This document shows, piece by piece, positions 37,259 through 50,130 of a stretch of DNA of 64,000 bases. Positions within the stretch are counted from its first letter, which is position 1, and each line of letters begins with the position of its first letter. The notes below the pieces were generated by a model. It worked only from the letters and a program-made list of their open reading frames with translations. It was not told where the DNA came from and searched no databases. Made by a program: the position numbers and the translations under genes. Source of the stretch: Paragordius varius (Eukaryota; Nematomorpha); the NCBI GenBank assembly GCA_964247055.1, contig OZ176052.1, forward strand, positions 12,462,001 through 12,526,000, written 5' to 3'.

Positions 37259-37865
37259 ATTAAGAAAATTTTTTAAGATAATTAATATTGTCATTTGCAT
37301 ATTTGGATTTGAAATACATTTTAACGGTTTAAGCCATAATAATAACTAATAACTAATAAATATTGATTTGAATCATTTTACAGTTAAATTAAATATCCTT
37401 TTGTGTATGGTATTACTCTTTGGAATTGACACATAATTTAGTCCTTCTATTGGCATCATATCAACTCTCTAAATAGCACTGAGTGGAACAATTATTTTTT
37501 ATCGGTCTGTTAAAATTAATAAGACATCGATTATATTATATCTCAATTCAAGGGATAGGACTAATTATTTGTAAAACATATAAGGCGAATCGAAATGAAA
37601 CATTTTTTAAATAATTACATGTTATTACTATAATTATGGTAGTTTTTAGAATCTAAATCAAATATCTGAATAATGCCATATTTCATAGTCAAACGATTGT
37701 CTATTTGTTAACAATATTTACGATGATATGATATTTATTGGCGATGATTGAAGACTAAAGTTCTAAGCATATATCACATAAACATATAAAAAAATTATGA
37801 TAAAATTATTACTTTCCAATGTTGATTGATGGATTTATATTTGTCATTTAAAAACACAAAAAAAA
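37259..37865. other. Intergenic stretch between the Kunitz and ZP 3' ends
   Basis: A convergent intergenic region of about 600 bp, AT-rich, expected to hold both 3' UTRs. No gene or element was seen. Confidence 0.5.
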
Positions 37866-40800
37866 TTAGGAATTTGTAATTGGTGAGACCGAATGTATCG
37901 GTTGACTTAGACATTGAGATATTGTTTTGAGTGGTTTTGCAAAAGATCCGCCACGATTAATTGAAGTACTTTCATTTAATGTTGATTCCGATGATACATT
38001 GGAACATGAACTAAGGGAAGTATTCATGGATGTTTGATAGGATTCGGGCATATTAACTCTTTGAATTTCTTGGGCTTTTAAAGGAGGTTTTTGGAAAGAG
38101 TTTCTCGGTGTAATAGTTATGAGTCTGCTACTTTTCGCTTGTTGTTTCACACATTTTTTTACCAAAATGATAACTGTGAAGAGCGAGCACAGAAAAACTA
38201 AGACATGTACCAGGGATATTAAAACAAATGGAATGAATGAAATACAAATTTTTTTGGAGGCTAATTGGTTTTGTTCGCTTAAATTATCTGGGGCGTTTAT
38301 CATTTGTAATTTCTTTTCATTATTTTGCAATTTATAGGTTATGGGTCGTTCATCATGTCCATAAAAAGTAAAATTATCATTCTCAAACGTAGAATCTGGA
38401 TTGAATAATTTTTCTGAATCACCTATGTAAAATATAAATTAAAGGTAATTTTTCGATTTTGATACATTTTTCTGTAAATATAAATAGGAAAATTATAACT
38501 TTCTAAGACTTCTGATTCTGGGGTCGGGAAAACGACACTGACACTTTGATATGTTTTGACATCAAAACCCTTATCAAATGCATCTGTAAAGTTACTTGAG
38601 TTAATGTATAGAGAATGCCTTTTCACACGAGCATGTTCGCGGGCATCTCGAATAATCCAACATTTTTCCTAAACACCATTTAATTTAGAATATCAAATTA
38701 AATAACCACTTAAAATACCCAAAACAGAGTTATGGTTACTCAATTATTTTTTGAACAAATTACCCCTATGCTTTGGTCAAAAATATAAAATGGAGATAAT
38801 AAGGGAGAGATATTCCAAAAATATATACTACCTTTTTTAATCAATGAGGTATATTATTTTACCGCTAAGATTATAATATTTAAAATAAATTGGCGGGTTG
38901 TCTATTTTATTTTGGTTCATGAATCATGATGTATAATTTACTTTAGGGCATTTTTGAAAGCATAGTTTGACGTAACATTCAATGTAAACGTTTTCCACGT
39001 CAGGAAATTTGAAGACTTTAAAGTGAGCGTATGTTATCATTTCTTGAGATTTTAATTTGTCGAATTGTTGGGGACCAACTAATTTTCTGTGCACGGGACA
39101 CCTAAATGACATTATAAGGAAATCCATATAAAAATTTAAAAAATCCTGACATGTCAACATAAAAATTAAAAATACGCCATAAAATATTTACCCCAAATCG
39201 TTTAGCAGTATAACTTGGCTTTTCCCACTACCATCATGGGCTGAACATTGAAATGCGAAAAAATCAAATCGATCTAAATTATATGGAAAAATTTGGTTTT
39301 ATATTAGCTTGCGATAACAATTTTTTTGTAAAAACATTTTAAATTAGGAATGAATAAACTTGATTGCTTTTCCATTATAATAACCATTGTTCCGATTTCT
39401 CCAATAGTTAAGTATGGTGCTGGTGGGGCTGAGGGATCTTTGCCTGATACAAGTTTCATCCAAATATCAGGCATCTCAAATTTATAATCAATTGCTTTGG
39501 AGATTAGCATCCTTATGTAAAGATAAATTTATGTTTTGTTAATTAAATTATTGGTAGTTATACAAGCTATTAAACATGGATCAAAAAATTAATTAGTTAA
39601 AATATATTTTCAAGGCTTAATTTTGATATCAAAATCTAAAATCTGCACAAATGGATTTATATCATACATGTAATATACATGCATAGATTGACTGATTTTT
39701 TACTGTAATCAGACTTATCAGTATAAATGCAGTTTGACTGTTAATTTTTTTGTAATAATCGGTTTAAACTATAAGCTTCCATATTGTACATATATGATAT
39801 ACTTACGGCACTGTGACACTCGAACTGACTTTCTTGATTTTGTCATCCAATTCGCATCTCAAGTCAAACGATCTATCATAACTTTCCAGGATTCCCAAAT
39901 ATGTCTCATACATGATTATGACTGTGTTTTGATACCATACTTTGCTGTTTCCATAGCTACCCTGCCGAAAATCAAAAATACAGGATAAAAAACCATAATG
40001 CTTCGATATAAATATTATACTATTTTAAACTAATAAATGCCATCATTGGTTACATCAGGAAATTTTTTGTTAATTATCTTAAAACCGTTAATTCTGATAT
40101 TTATAATACCAATAAAAATATCGAAATTTGTAAATAATAGTTTTATGTAATTGGACCAACTTGGCTCCGTATGGTGGTGCCACATCCATCCAACGGAAAC
40201 TCAAAAGTCAAATGATTAACCCCATCGCCCAGTGCTTTGCATTCACTAATTTGATAATAGCCTTTGGTGTAAGTGTATCCATTGAATCCTTCATTGAAAC
40301 GAAACTCCACTTTCATTGTGTTTCGGTACAAATCACAATGTACAACTGCATCTGTAACCATAAAATATGTAATAAAACTAAAATTGAAATACATTTTTTT
40401 TAAATTACAAATGTTAATATAATTTAGTAGGGTGTATCCAATTAACATATCTGTTCCTTATTTGCAACCCATATCGATAAGTTTATAAAATAATAACTTT
40501 TTAGTTTTTACTTGATGTTATATCTTTAATTTTGACTAATTATATTCTTGGTTTTTATTTTTTAATTTGAGAATTAAATAAAACTATTTTTGTTCCGTTA
40601 CCGACAATTTTGTTTTGTGGCTCCTCTTCGTCATCAGCCTTGACGTAACTCCGATAATAACTTCGAGTTGAACGCAGATTAGCGGCTTCATCAAAGCCTG
40701 CCACTTTGTAATGATTTACGATTGGAGTTTGTCTTTGGATTATTTCATAGGGTTGTGTTTCATTGTTTTGACTTTGTGCTCTCCATGACTTAAATTGAAT

Positions 40801-41090
40801 ATCATTACGATATATATATGTAAAATGTTTATGAATGTTATATTAGATAATTAAGGGGTTACGAAGATTAAAATTGTTTCTTGAAAAAGGCTATCATAGT
40901 GACAAAACATTTCAGATATTATAACATTTACTTATTCCCTTTCTTAAAATCAATTAAAACTGTTTAATGATTGAATTCCGTTAAAGCTAAAATATGTATA
41001 AATTTGGGACATAGTATTTGTATTGCAACTTAAAATATATACCTTTATACATAGGTAAAAAAGCAGAATAATTTCCCAATTAACTTTCAT
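37866..41090 (-). CDS. Zona pellucida (ZP) domain type I membrane protein
   Basis: About eight exons join in phase. ATG at 41090 starts a signal peptide (MKVNWEIILLFYLCI). The next exon (to about 40602) is an ectodomain stem. Then a ZP domain follows: AVVHCDLYRNTMKVEFRFNE and YTKGYYQISECKALGDG (exon near 40351-40163), VWYQNTVIIMYETYLGILES (near 39965-39810), KFEMPDIWMKLVSGKDPSAP (near 39495-39360), FFAFQCSAHDGSGKSQVILL (near 39277-39190), then CPVHRKLVG and FKFPDVENVYIECYVKLCFQ (near 39103-38940). The cysteine pattern and the DxxxAHDG and FKFPD motifs are diagnostic. After it comes a furin-like RVKR site (near 38617), where ZP proteins are normally cleaved, a transmembrane helix (FIPFVLISLVHVLVFLCSLF) and a Ser/Thr-rich tail of about 80 residues. 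Such proteins form apical or cuticular matrices. I cannot name the orthologue. Confidence 0.88.
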
Positions 41091-44000
41091 AGTGCTATAA
41101 ATTATAGAATATGGAGCTTTTTTGCAGATCGCAGAATCATTTTAAAGTATTAATAAAAATAATGATTTCGGATAATGAGTTATATAATTATTATTGAAGG
41201 ATAAAATGTTTATCATAGAAGAAATTTTGAGGAGAATCCTTCCAAAATTGGCAATTAGGTGTGCATGGAATTACTAAAAATAAAAATAATAATAATTATC
41301 CTTTATTTTATAAGCATAAAATTGTCAAATTAAAAGGTAATGATTGTAATAAAAATGTATATATAATTAAAAATTTAATTCAATTTAATGGTTTCAAAAT
41401 AAACTCTTCCTTTCAAATCCTTCATAAATTGCTTGAAAAGAAATCTATTTAGGTGTTAGAAATGACAACTACATTTCAAAATATATATATATGTATATTC
41501 TTGTTAAAAGAATCCAAAATTAATAAATTAATAAGTAATAATGGATATTCTCACAATATATATATATATATATATATAATAAATTAGTAATGGTAAGTTG
41601 AGCCCAAAATCAAAGAAGCTAATTTGTTGCGCAAACATATATCTGTTATTAAGATATTTCCGACATCTTTTGGACATATATAAAACATGCTTTGACACAT
41701 TATTTCACACATATATATAGAATGGATAAAATTATTTGTTTAGAGACCTTATGTTTTTAAGTAAATAACCCCATTTATTATATAGCGTATAGAAAAATTA
41801 GATTGTAATAATACTAACCTCCGTAAAATGATTAATGATGATTACTAGATACTAGAACACTTCAACATCAGAATTTCCCATAAAAACATTTTTTTCTATT
41901 TCAATATTATTAAAGGGATACTTAGAGTCGGGTCAATGATAATTACAGATATACAGATATATAAGTTTTAAATATTTTAATAAAATCATTAGATATAATA
42001 TTAGAAAGATATTCCGATCAAAATGTAATTTTGAATGCCCAATCAAAAATAAATTAGAGAATGAATGAAATTTAACATAATAAATTTATGGACAACTAGC
42101 ACAAAAGCCTGGGAGTAATTACCTTTTTAAGTTGTGGTGTGTTAAAAAGTACAAGGCTTTTGACATGATTTGACCTCTGTGATTCTAATGAATGATTAGG
42201 GAAACGCATTAACAATGCAGTTATTAAGAGATTTCTTAACGTGGTGTAATCTATAATGTATATACCAATAAAATAAAATGAACCTAATAATGTTAATTTA
42301 TGATTATATGACTTTGATGCCAAAATGGTTATTTTTTGTTTGAATTATCTTTCAAAAACTTATCTTGCGTGAGACTGGATTGGCAACGATGCAGTTAAAT
42401 CTCAATAACTAATAATAAAGCTAGCAAATTATTAAATTATTAGTAAAACATTAATGTAATTATTCTTTTATTTACCATATCCTATTATAGAGTAACTTTT
42501 AAATTTGGAACACACTCTTAAAAAATTTTTCGTTAAAAACATTTTTAAATTTCTCAAATAGGCTCTGAATCTTAAAATTTAATAGTTTAAACATTTGTAA
42601 TAAATAATTATAAATAATTTGGTATCTCGATATACCATATTATGGAACAGTGTTTTTTACAATTTTAATAAAAATGCCTTATTCGAAAGTTTTGAATATC
42701 GTTTTAAAAATAGAGCCGAAACCGTTTAGTTTAGTATAACAGGAACGACCATTGGTTTTAAAAAATTGTTAAAAATATAAAAACCGCAAACTATTAATTT
42801 CAATAAATACGAATAGTGGAACTAATTTTAATAAGGGAGAGCGAAAAAATTTCGATGATAAGGAGGGTCCACTATAGTATATATATATTTATCAATAAAA
42901 CAAAATAGGATACAATACCTACTAAGAGAATTCAATGATGGATCATAGCTTTAGTAAATTTATACTAACGATGATTTTGTTTTAATTCAATTGTTTTTTC
43001 GAATATTTAAGACGATTGGTGACCAAACATAAAATATATTATAACTTAAAGAGTGTAACAATATAAATTGTCAAAAATCAAGTAATAACTAGTATCAATA
43101 ACTAACCAAAAAGATTGATATAATAAGTTATCATCAAAGTTATTTAACATAAATTATGCATTTACATATTTTCCACGTTATAAACACAACAAAGTATATC
43201 TATTTTTTATCTCTGTCCTTTGTTGTATATTATACTTTAATTAATAAGCAACAAGCAATGCTAAAAAGACTATTTGATGATACCTATACTATAAATCTAA
43301 GCAAGCACGCAACATATCTAATCAAACAACATGTTTTAAATATACATACACTGTAACATTAAATAAATGACCTAGTAAAATACTTTCCTCACTTTTTAAT
43401 TTATATATGTATGTATATCTTCTGTTTCTTTTATGACAATGATGAGTTTTTACTATTTTCTTTCTTTACGCTTACCTTTATTGGTTTAAATTAACAAATA
43501 GATGGGATGTAGTATGAAAAAAAGTTTTTTAAGATTTTGTGATTTTATTATTAAAATTTAATTTTGGGTTAAAATTGGAGTAGATTGTTATGTATTTCAA
43601 AATAAAAATTTTTAATTATTCAATTTTATCAATAACTTAACATTTTATTCAATTTTTGATGGTTAGATTTTTGTATTACACTCGATAAAAAAATATTTTA
43701 ATCATAATTGATAATGTTGGCCAGATAATTTTTATTTTTTTTACACTTGATTGTGATTTTCAGTTTCAACAAAACTTATTTGCGATGAAATGAAATTTAA
43801 ATTAATTGCTCACATAACATTTTATTTTTATTAGTTTAAATAAATGATAAAACTAGTAAAGAATTATCCTCTCTAAATAAACATAACCTAGATTTTTGGT
43901 TGAGCATACTGGAATGTTGTACATCATGAGAAAATTACAGAAAATTAATGAGTCACTATCACTATGTAACAAAATTACATTGACGGATATAGGATAGGCC

Positions 44001-44532
44001 TAACAGATTCAAATTCCAATTATCTTGGTATCAAATGTTTTAATTTGAACATTATGTAATGGTTTATATTTAAATCATTTTTATTTAATACCTTTATATA
44101 TATTTCATAATATTAGGACTAAATTTTTATTTAAGTACCGTTTTGTCAAAATAATTGGAAGATATCTGGTAAAAATTTTATTAATTTAAATTGGGCCTCA
44201 TGGTATAATCGTTGAATCATTTTCGGTGAAAACCTACAGTGCCGATAACGACAGAGATAACATAAATTTAGAGAGAGATTATGATGAATTGGATGGTTAT
44301 CAAATAAAAATCTGAATATAGAGAAACATGGATAATTTTGAAATGATATTAGCAATTCATTTTCAATCTTTTACAAGCGTATATATCTTGGAATTTTTTG
44401 TCTCAGAAATTTTGTAGTTGAAGACTAGCATTTAAATAGCTTTACAATTCAACAAAAGCTGTAAAATACAATAATCAAAATTTTATCAAAATGCAATCCA
44501 AAGAAGTTTGATATTTTATTTTTTATTTTTTT
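41091..44532. other. Large AT-rich stretch, mostly without genes
   Basis: No confident gene. One segment on the minus strand (about 42252-42125), bounded by TATAG and AAG|GTAATT, reads YTTLRNLLITALLMRFPNHS then SLVLFNTPQLKK. It has coding character, but I could not find neighbouring exons or a family. The other open frames (41261-41452, 43156-43356, 44146-44355) are low-complexity. (TA)n tracts occur near 41565. Confidence 0.4.
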
Positions 44533-44771
44533 ATACACTAAAAAGTATAATTATACAGACAAAACTTAAAATCTATGAAATGAAACTAATATTTATGCAA
44601 AATATTGTTTTGGGTTCTGCCAAAATAGAGATCTAATTGTAACCCTTAATTATTTTTATTCAATATTGTGTTTATATATACTTAATAACAGAGGAAAAAT
44701 GAAGGTTTTAAACGTATGGTTGCTCTTTCTAAAAACTTTTTGTTTTTCGTTTTGTTTCAATATTTTTACTG
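44533..44771. mobile_element. MITE family G copy
   Basis: The left end TACACTAAAAAGTATAATTA and block CAGACAAAACTTAAAA are complementary to the right end TTTTTCGTTTTGTTT...ATTTTTACTGTA. The overlapping minus-strand open frame (44656-45042) arises from AT-rich element sequence and is not a gene. Confidence 0.55.
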
Positions 44772-47700
44772 TAATTTCATTTAAGCGTGAAAAATTATGG
44801 ATAATCGTTTGAGGTATTATTTTAGATTCACCCTTTTTTAATAATTTTTTTAAGCACCTAAAAGACCAAATGCATTTTTTTAAATTGAGCTCCATAGCAT
44901 TGTTACATTTCAAATTATTTATTTGAGATCGCTCTTGGTAAAAACCTACCCAAAATGTAATATATATTAAAGTTGATGAAATAAAGGATCTAGAATGAAT
45001 ATATGAATAAAAGATATGTTGGCAAAACTGGTATAAAAACATCGATGAATTTAAAACTGTAAAATTTATTTATTAAAAGGGATTAAACAAGAGAAAATTT
45101 AAAAAGCATTAAAAGACAAAAATTGATAATCAGTAGTATACAAACTGAGGTGTATCCCACTTGAGGGTAAATAGATTATTAAATAAATATGAAAAAAGCA
45201 GGGGTATCTTTAATCGTTTCTATTCCGGTTTAATTTTTCCATTTTGGGAAAAAGTTTTGGTTTTATTTCATAGTCTTTTACGAAAAAATAATGGCCCTAG
45301 TTTAATTATTTAATAGTCAAATGGTTGTGATTTCGGTTCCGTGTTTTAGCCTTTTATTTTGATCCAATGTGATAAAATAAACAGATACCTGAAAATTATA
45401 TATTTTGAATAGAATTATATAATATTAAAATTTCAGATAATATATTTTATAACAGTTTTATTCAGCTTTATTGTAAATTTTATACAATCCCTTGTAAAAA
45501 TGCACACAAAATAAAAAGAAACAAAGCAAAGATATCCTGGGTAGCAAATTGACAAAAATGATATCCCGAAAGGAAGGGTAACTACTAGTATTAAAAACAA
45601 AGATTTAAATGGTTAAACCAAAAGGAAATAGGATTATCCACCCTGAAACAAGGCAAAAATGAATTCGAAGAGAATAAAATACAGCAGGGGTTAAAAGCGG
45701 GACTACCTTTGGTCACGCTCTAAGTCAATTTTATGTTTTATGTTTCAGCTCGGCTTTTGTTATTTATATATGGTTCAGGTTCTATAAAATTGCGAAGAAT
45801 AATTTGATATCAATTTTGGTTAAAATTTTGAATATTTTAATTATAGATTTTTTTATTATTTAAAAAATAGACAAAAAACATAAATATACTTGCATAAAGT
45901 TTAAGTTTATGATATTTTTCGCCAGAAAGTTAAAAATAATTTAATACTTAAAATATCCTGACGAAATGTCTTAACGGACTAAAGATAATGACAATATTAC
46001 GAAAATCTTATTTTTATGACAGTTTAACCGATTTCACGGAAACGGTTGCGGTTTATAATGGAACAATAATAGATAACCATTAATTGAGAAAACAAGAGTC
46101 CCTAAAATTCTAGATAATTATTAAGATAATTAATTAAATAGTAAAATCAAAGAAAAAATTAAGTAAATATTAATCTCGAATATCACTTTAAATAAAAATA
46201 TAGCACATATTTAAACAAAATGATATTGGAATGGGAAGCGATATTAATTTGACTTTTTGCATTATGTTTGTTATTATTTTTAGACATTCACGGAAATCTT
46301 TAGAAATGATTAATAAAATCTTTAACAGGGATGGAGGATAGAAAACATGTGAAAAGGTGATGGCTAAATCCATTTGTGAGAAGCAATTTTTCTGTTTTTG
46401 ATTTTTCTCCCTTCAGATTAAATACATTTAGTATATACACTTGTTTATTATTCCAGCTACAATTTCTTATTAGTCCAAAGAAGTAAGTTAATATAAGCCT
46501 AATGCCCTTATTCTGAAAACCCGAAGAAGAATACTAAAACATTTTTTTTATTATATTTCTGAGGAAATTTTTGGTCGATTTTCAATTAGTTTTATAAACT
46601 TAATTTAAAGCTACTTTTAGCATGGCGGATTCAATATACATTGTGTTCAAAATCGGGGATATAAAAAAATGATATATATTCTGATAAGAAAACATATCAT
46701 ATCATGGTGCTGGAATTGGTTCTTACGAGGGATTTAAAAAATTCTTTACGCTTTTGTGGTAAGTGGTCGATATCAGAAAATGGCAAATTTGCGTACATTT
46801 TTTATATATTTTTTGATAAAATCTAAATGATTTATTATTAAAAATATCACTAAAATATATCATAAATTACATATAAAGAATAAATTAAAATTTTTTTAAA
46901 AAAATACTTTTATGAAATATGTGCTTCTAAGGTCCCAAATTTCGATATTCTAAAATGGGATAGATCCTTAATATAATCGCAAAAATTCAGAAATTTCGCG
47001 CTTAAAATTTTAATTCCTAAATTTGGCATCACAAATATTTTTTTAAAAAAATCATACTTTTTTCAAAAATTCCTTTTTTAGCAAAATTTGTTGAAGCTCC
47101 CAATACTAGTTTCAGGCATGATAAAAATGGTTACAAAACGCTTCAAGATAAACTACTTTTTCTATATACGATGATGCTGAACACCTCAATTACCTTTGTT
47201 TGCTAAAATCGTTCGTCTTTATATTTATGTTGAATTTATGATTTTTTTTACCAAAACTTAGCAAAATTTTAAAATAAAACAACCTTTAAATTTATATTCC
47301 AAGGAGATAGAAAAGTATTGCATCATCCAATTATATAAAAAAGTGTTAATATCCATATACCGTTTCCATGCCTAAAGAAATGGTTCATCAACGTTTCGTA
47401 TTTTTTTTAAAAAAGTATGCATTTTTTAAAATTTTAGTTGATTTCAAAAAGCTTATATTTTAAATTCTGATCGCGCAATCTCGGCATTTTTGTTTTTTTA
47501 AGAGAACTAGCCTATTTAAATGCAAAAAAATTTGGGCTTTTGGAGCACACATCTAGTAATCAAATTTTAAAAAAATTTCTTTGCTTTTTATATATATGTT
47601 ATATTATAGTGACAATTTAGGAATAAAGTGTTTAGCTTTCATCAAAAAACCTTAATTCAAAAAAACGCAATTTTTTTCTGAAATGGAGCACTTACAAATT

Positions 47701-48240
47701 AATTATTGCTTATATCTCTCGTATGGGCTAAAATTAAAAGCACTATGATAATCATATTCAGAATATATATATATATAATTTCATCAGATTATATTTTCTG
47801 CACACTGTGTATAATAGTGTTTTACAATTACTACAAAGTTAGAAATGTATCTCTACATATCTATGTAATAAAGTTTTAGGTGTTAGTAAAATTATAATAC
47901 TTTATTAAACATTTTTATATCAGGGACAAATTTGTTTACATTTTCATATTATAGACATATGAATGTGGAAAAATATTTTACATTATTTTTTTTCTAATTT
48001 CTGGCTTGGCTGATTATCAAATGTTAAGCTTCTCTAAAACAGACACCATTTTTAAAAAAATAATTAATTATATTTATCCGCCTAATACAAATATTTTGAC
48101 GTTTGTAACCCATGTGTAACCAACCACTCTTCTTGATATGCCCGTGATGATCAACTTTTAAATTATGCAAGAAAAAGAGGCCTGGGTTATTATAACTAAT
48201 TCTATAAAGAAACAAATTATTAAAAAAGGTTTGGTTTAAG
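44772..48240. other. Large AT-rich stretch without a confident gene
   Basis: No supported gene. Part of it (about 46600-47000) resembles 50590-50850: shared features include a TTTTGTGGTAAGTGG / TTTTGTAGTAAATGG start, the AAAAATATCACTAAA block and GTGCTTCTAAGGTCC / GTGGGCTTCCGAAGTC. So this is one more old repeat family. A minus-strand segment near 48180-48070 (LFFLHNLKVDHHGHIKKSGW) is oddly protein-like but isolated. The 5' exons of the FKBP/TPR gene may lie at the right end. Confidence 0.4.
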
Positions 48241-49012
48241 TGCATTAATTAAAGGCGTTGATGGAAAAAGTCCGAGAGATGGCACTAACGTTACTATTAT
48301 AATTACCAATTGCAATAACGAAAATTACATCGACATTTCTATAGAAAAACCTTTCGATTATTGTATCGGTTTCGAATCCTCAGATTTTGAATTAATTTTG
48401 AGTCAATGTTTGGAAAGTATGAAAAAGAATGAAGAGTCGAAATTTCAAATTTCTTTAAGAGATAATAGGGAGCCCCTTCTTTTTAACATTTATTTGCAAG
48501 ATTATTCCCCAACTCCAGATGTTTGGGAGATGTCAGTTTCTGAAAAAATAGCCATGGCAAAAACACATAAGGAATTTGGCTCAAAGTTGTTCCAAAATCA
48601 AAACTTAACTAAAGCATTAAATCAATACAGTTTATCGATTAAATATCTTTTGAGTATTGAATCAGATATGGAGGGGGCTGATGCTAGCACAATTAGCCAA
48701 GCAAACCAATTAAAAGCTCAATGCTATTTAAACGTTGCAGCATGCCAATTAGCAAATGATAATACTCTCAAATATGTAGTTCAAAATTGTGGAAAATGTC
48801 TTGAACTAGAACCCAACAATACAAAAGCTTTGTATCGGCGAGCTTTGGCCCAAATTCGCCTTCAAAACTATGAAGAAGCCGCTGATGATATAGAGAAAGC
48901 GCTTCATATCGAACCAAACAATAAGGCTCTACAGGATTTATCACATCAATGTCACGTAAAACAAAAAGAAATGGATCACATATTGGCACAAAATTTGAGC
49001 AAAATTATTTAG
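48241..49012 (+). CDS. FKBP-type TPR co-chaperone (5' end unresolved)
   Basis: A single long open segment ends in TAG at 49012. It encodes a degenerate FK506-binding-like domain (KGVDGKSPRDGTNVTIIITN, a gap, then SQCLESMKKNEESKFQI) and a linker ending DVWEMSVSEKIAMAKTHKEF, as in the FKBP4/5/6 and FKBPL group. Three tetratricopeptide repeats follow: GSKLFQNQNLTKALNQYSLS, YLNVAACQLANDN, and ALYRRALAQIRLQNYEEAAD with IEKALHIEPNNKA. The K, N, N and K/R positions of the Hsp90 carboxylate clamp are present (KEFGSK, NVAA, KALYRR). The frame closes upstream of 48241 and the first in-frame ATG is far inside, so at least one 5' exon is missing from my model. The peptidyl-prolyl isomerase core is poorly conserved, so it is probably scaffold and not enzyme. 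Confidence 0.8.
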
Positions 49013-49174
49013 TCTTTCATTTGTAAATGTTGGTTATGTGTGGATAAATATTGTCCACGGAAACTAAATATATGCAATTCTGTAAAAATGGTATAAATAA
49101 ATGCATAAAAGTATAAATATAGTTTGATGACCAAGTTAAATAATTATTATAAAAGTAACGCACGGTATATAAAC

Positions 49175-49367
49175 CAGTGTTACTTAAACCGCAGTGTCTT
49201 TTTGTGGCCCAAAATTACTTATAAATTTTTTTATGCATTTATTTTGAGTATAAAATGTAAATGTATCAAACAGCTATGAAATTTTTATCGGTATTATATG
49301 GCGCACTGCCCTTGAGATAAGATAAATATTTTTTGCGGTTCTTTAAAATTTTTGGTGAGTACCACTG
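49175..49367. mobile_element. hAT-derived MITE (193 bp) with near-perfect TSD
   Basis: Starts CAGTGTTACTTAAACCGC and ends GGTGAGTACCACTG. The flanking octamers ATATAAAC (49167-49174) and ATTTAAAC (49368-49375) match at seven of eight. The right end matches the left end of the 30796 hAT element (CAGTGGTACTCACC), and internal blocks are shared with both the hAT interior and the MITE at 5345. It is a deletion derivative mobilised by that family. Confidence 0.8.
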
Positions 49368-49549
49368 ATTTAAACAAATTTATATTAATATGACAAATGG
49401 TTAAATTGTGTTATATTTTATTTAAAATTTTTGTAGATGTTGTATTAACTGAAACATTTTTTCCACATACCTGAGAAATCACTAGTTTTGTTTTTAAGAA
49501 TATATAAAAATTAGCATAATTTTAAATTTTGTTTATATACAAGGGCGGG

Positions 49550-50130
49550 GTGGGCGGCAAACTCAAAAAAAGCCTAGTCACTGTTGGCGCATAAATAAAA
49601 ATCAAAAAAATTATAATTGAAACTGAATGCGCCTTAAAGCTTTTTGGGGATGTGCTTCAAAACGAATATGTTTAGAAAAATATTTTTACTTGGGCAGGGC
49701 TGGAGAGAGGGGCTAATTCATAATGGCTTAGATAACCTCGGCGCATTTAAAAATGTCAAAAAATTAGCACTTTTAATTATGCATGGGCCTTCACGCTTTA
49801 CAAAAATTTGCTTCACCGTCAATTATTTTAAATTCCTATTTTCTCGCTAAGTGGGGCTAAATTGAGGGGCTATTTTTCAAAAAGTCAGCCTCGGCGCAGT
49901 TATAAAACAATTAAAATTACAATATTGAATTTGCATGGACCTACACGTTTTACAACAAATTGCTCCAATATCAATTTTTTCAAAGCCCCCATTTTCATAC
50001 TAATTGGCGCTAAATTTGAAAAAAGAGCCTAGTCACTTTCGGCGCAATTTAAAGCAAAATAAATTGCGGCTAAACCGAACTAACTTTAAAAAGGCTTAGT
50101 CACTGTCCTATAAATGATTAAATATTTTTC
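49550..50130. repeat. Degenerate tandem repeat, unit about 150 bp
   Basis: At least two units begin TGCATGGGCCTTCACG (49782) and TGCATGGACCTACACG (49933), continue through TTTACAACAAATTGCTCC-like sequence and end in GCCTAGTCACTTTCGGCG. Further partial units contain GCCTAGTCACTGTTGGCGCA (49575) and GGCTTAGTCACTGTCC (50091). The segment is clearly GC-richer than its surroundings, suggesting an imported repeat. The open frame at 49644-49850 lies inside it and is not a gene. Confidence 0.6.

Noticed and set aside
44656-45042. 128-codon minus-strand open frame
   Set aside because: It overlaps a family G MITE, is Ile/Lys/Phe-rich from AT bias and has no domain.
48355-48385. tRNA B-box-like motif (GGTTTCGAATCC)
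   Set aside because: It lies inside the FKBP/TPR coding exon and no acceptor stem or A box can be paired around it.
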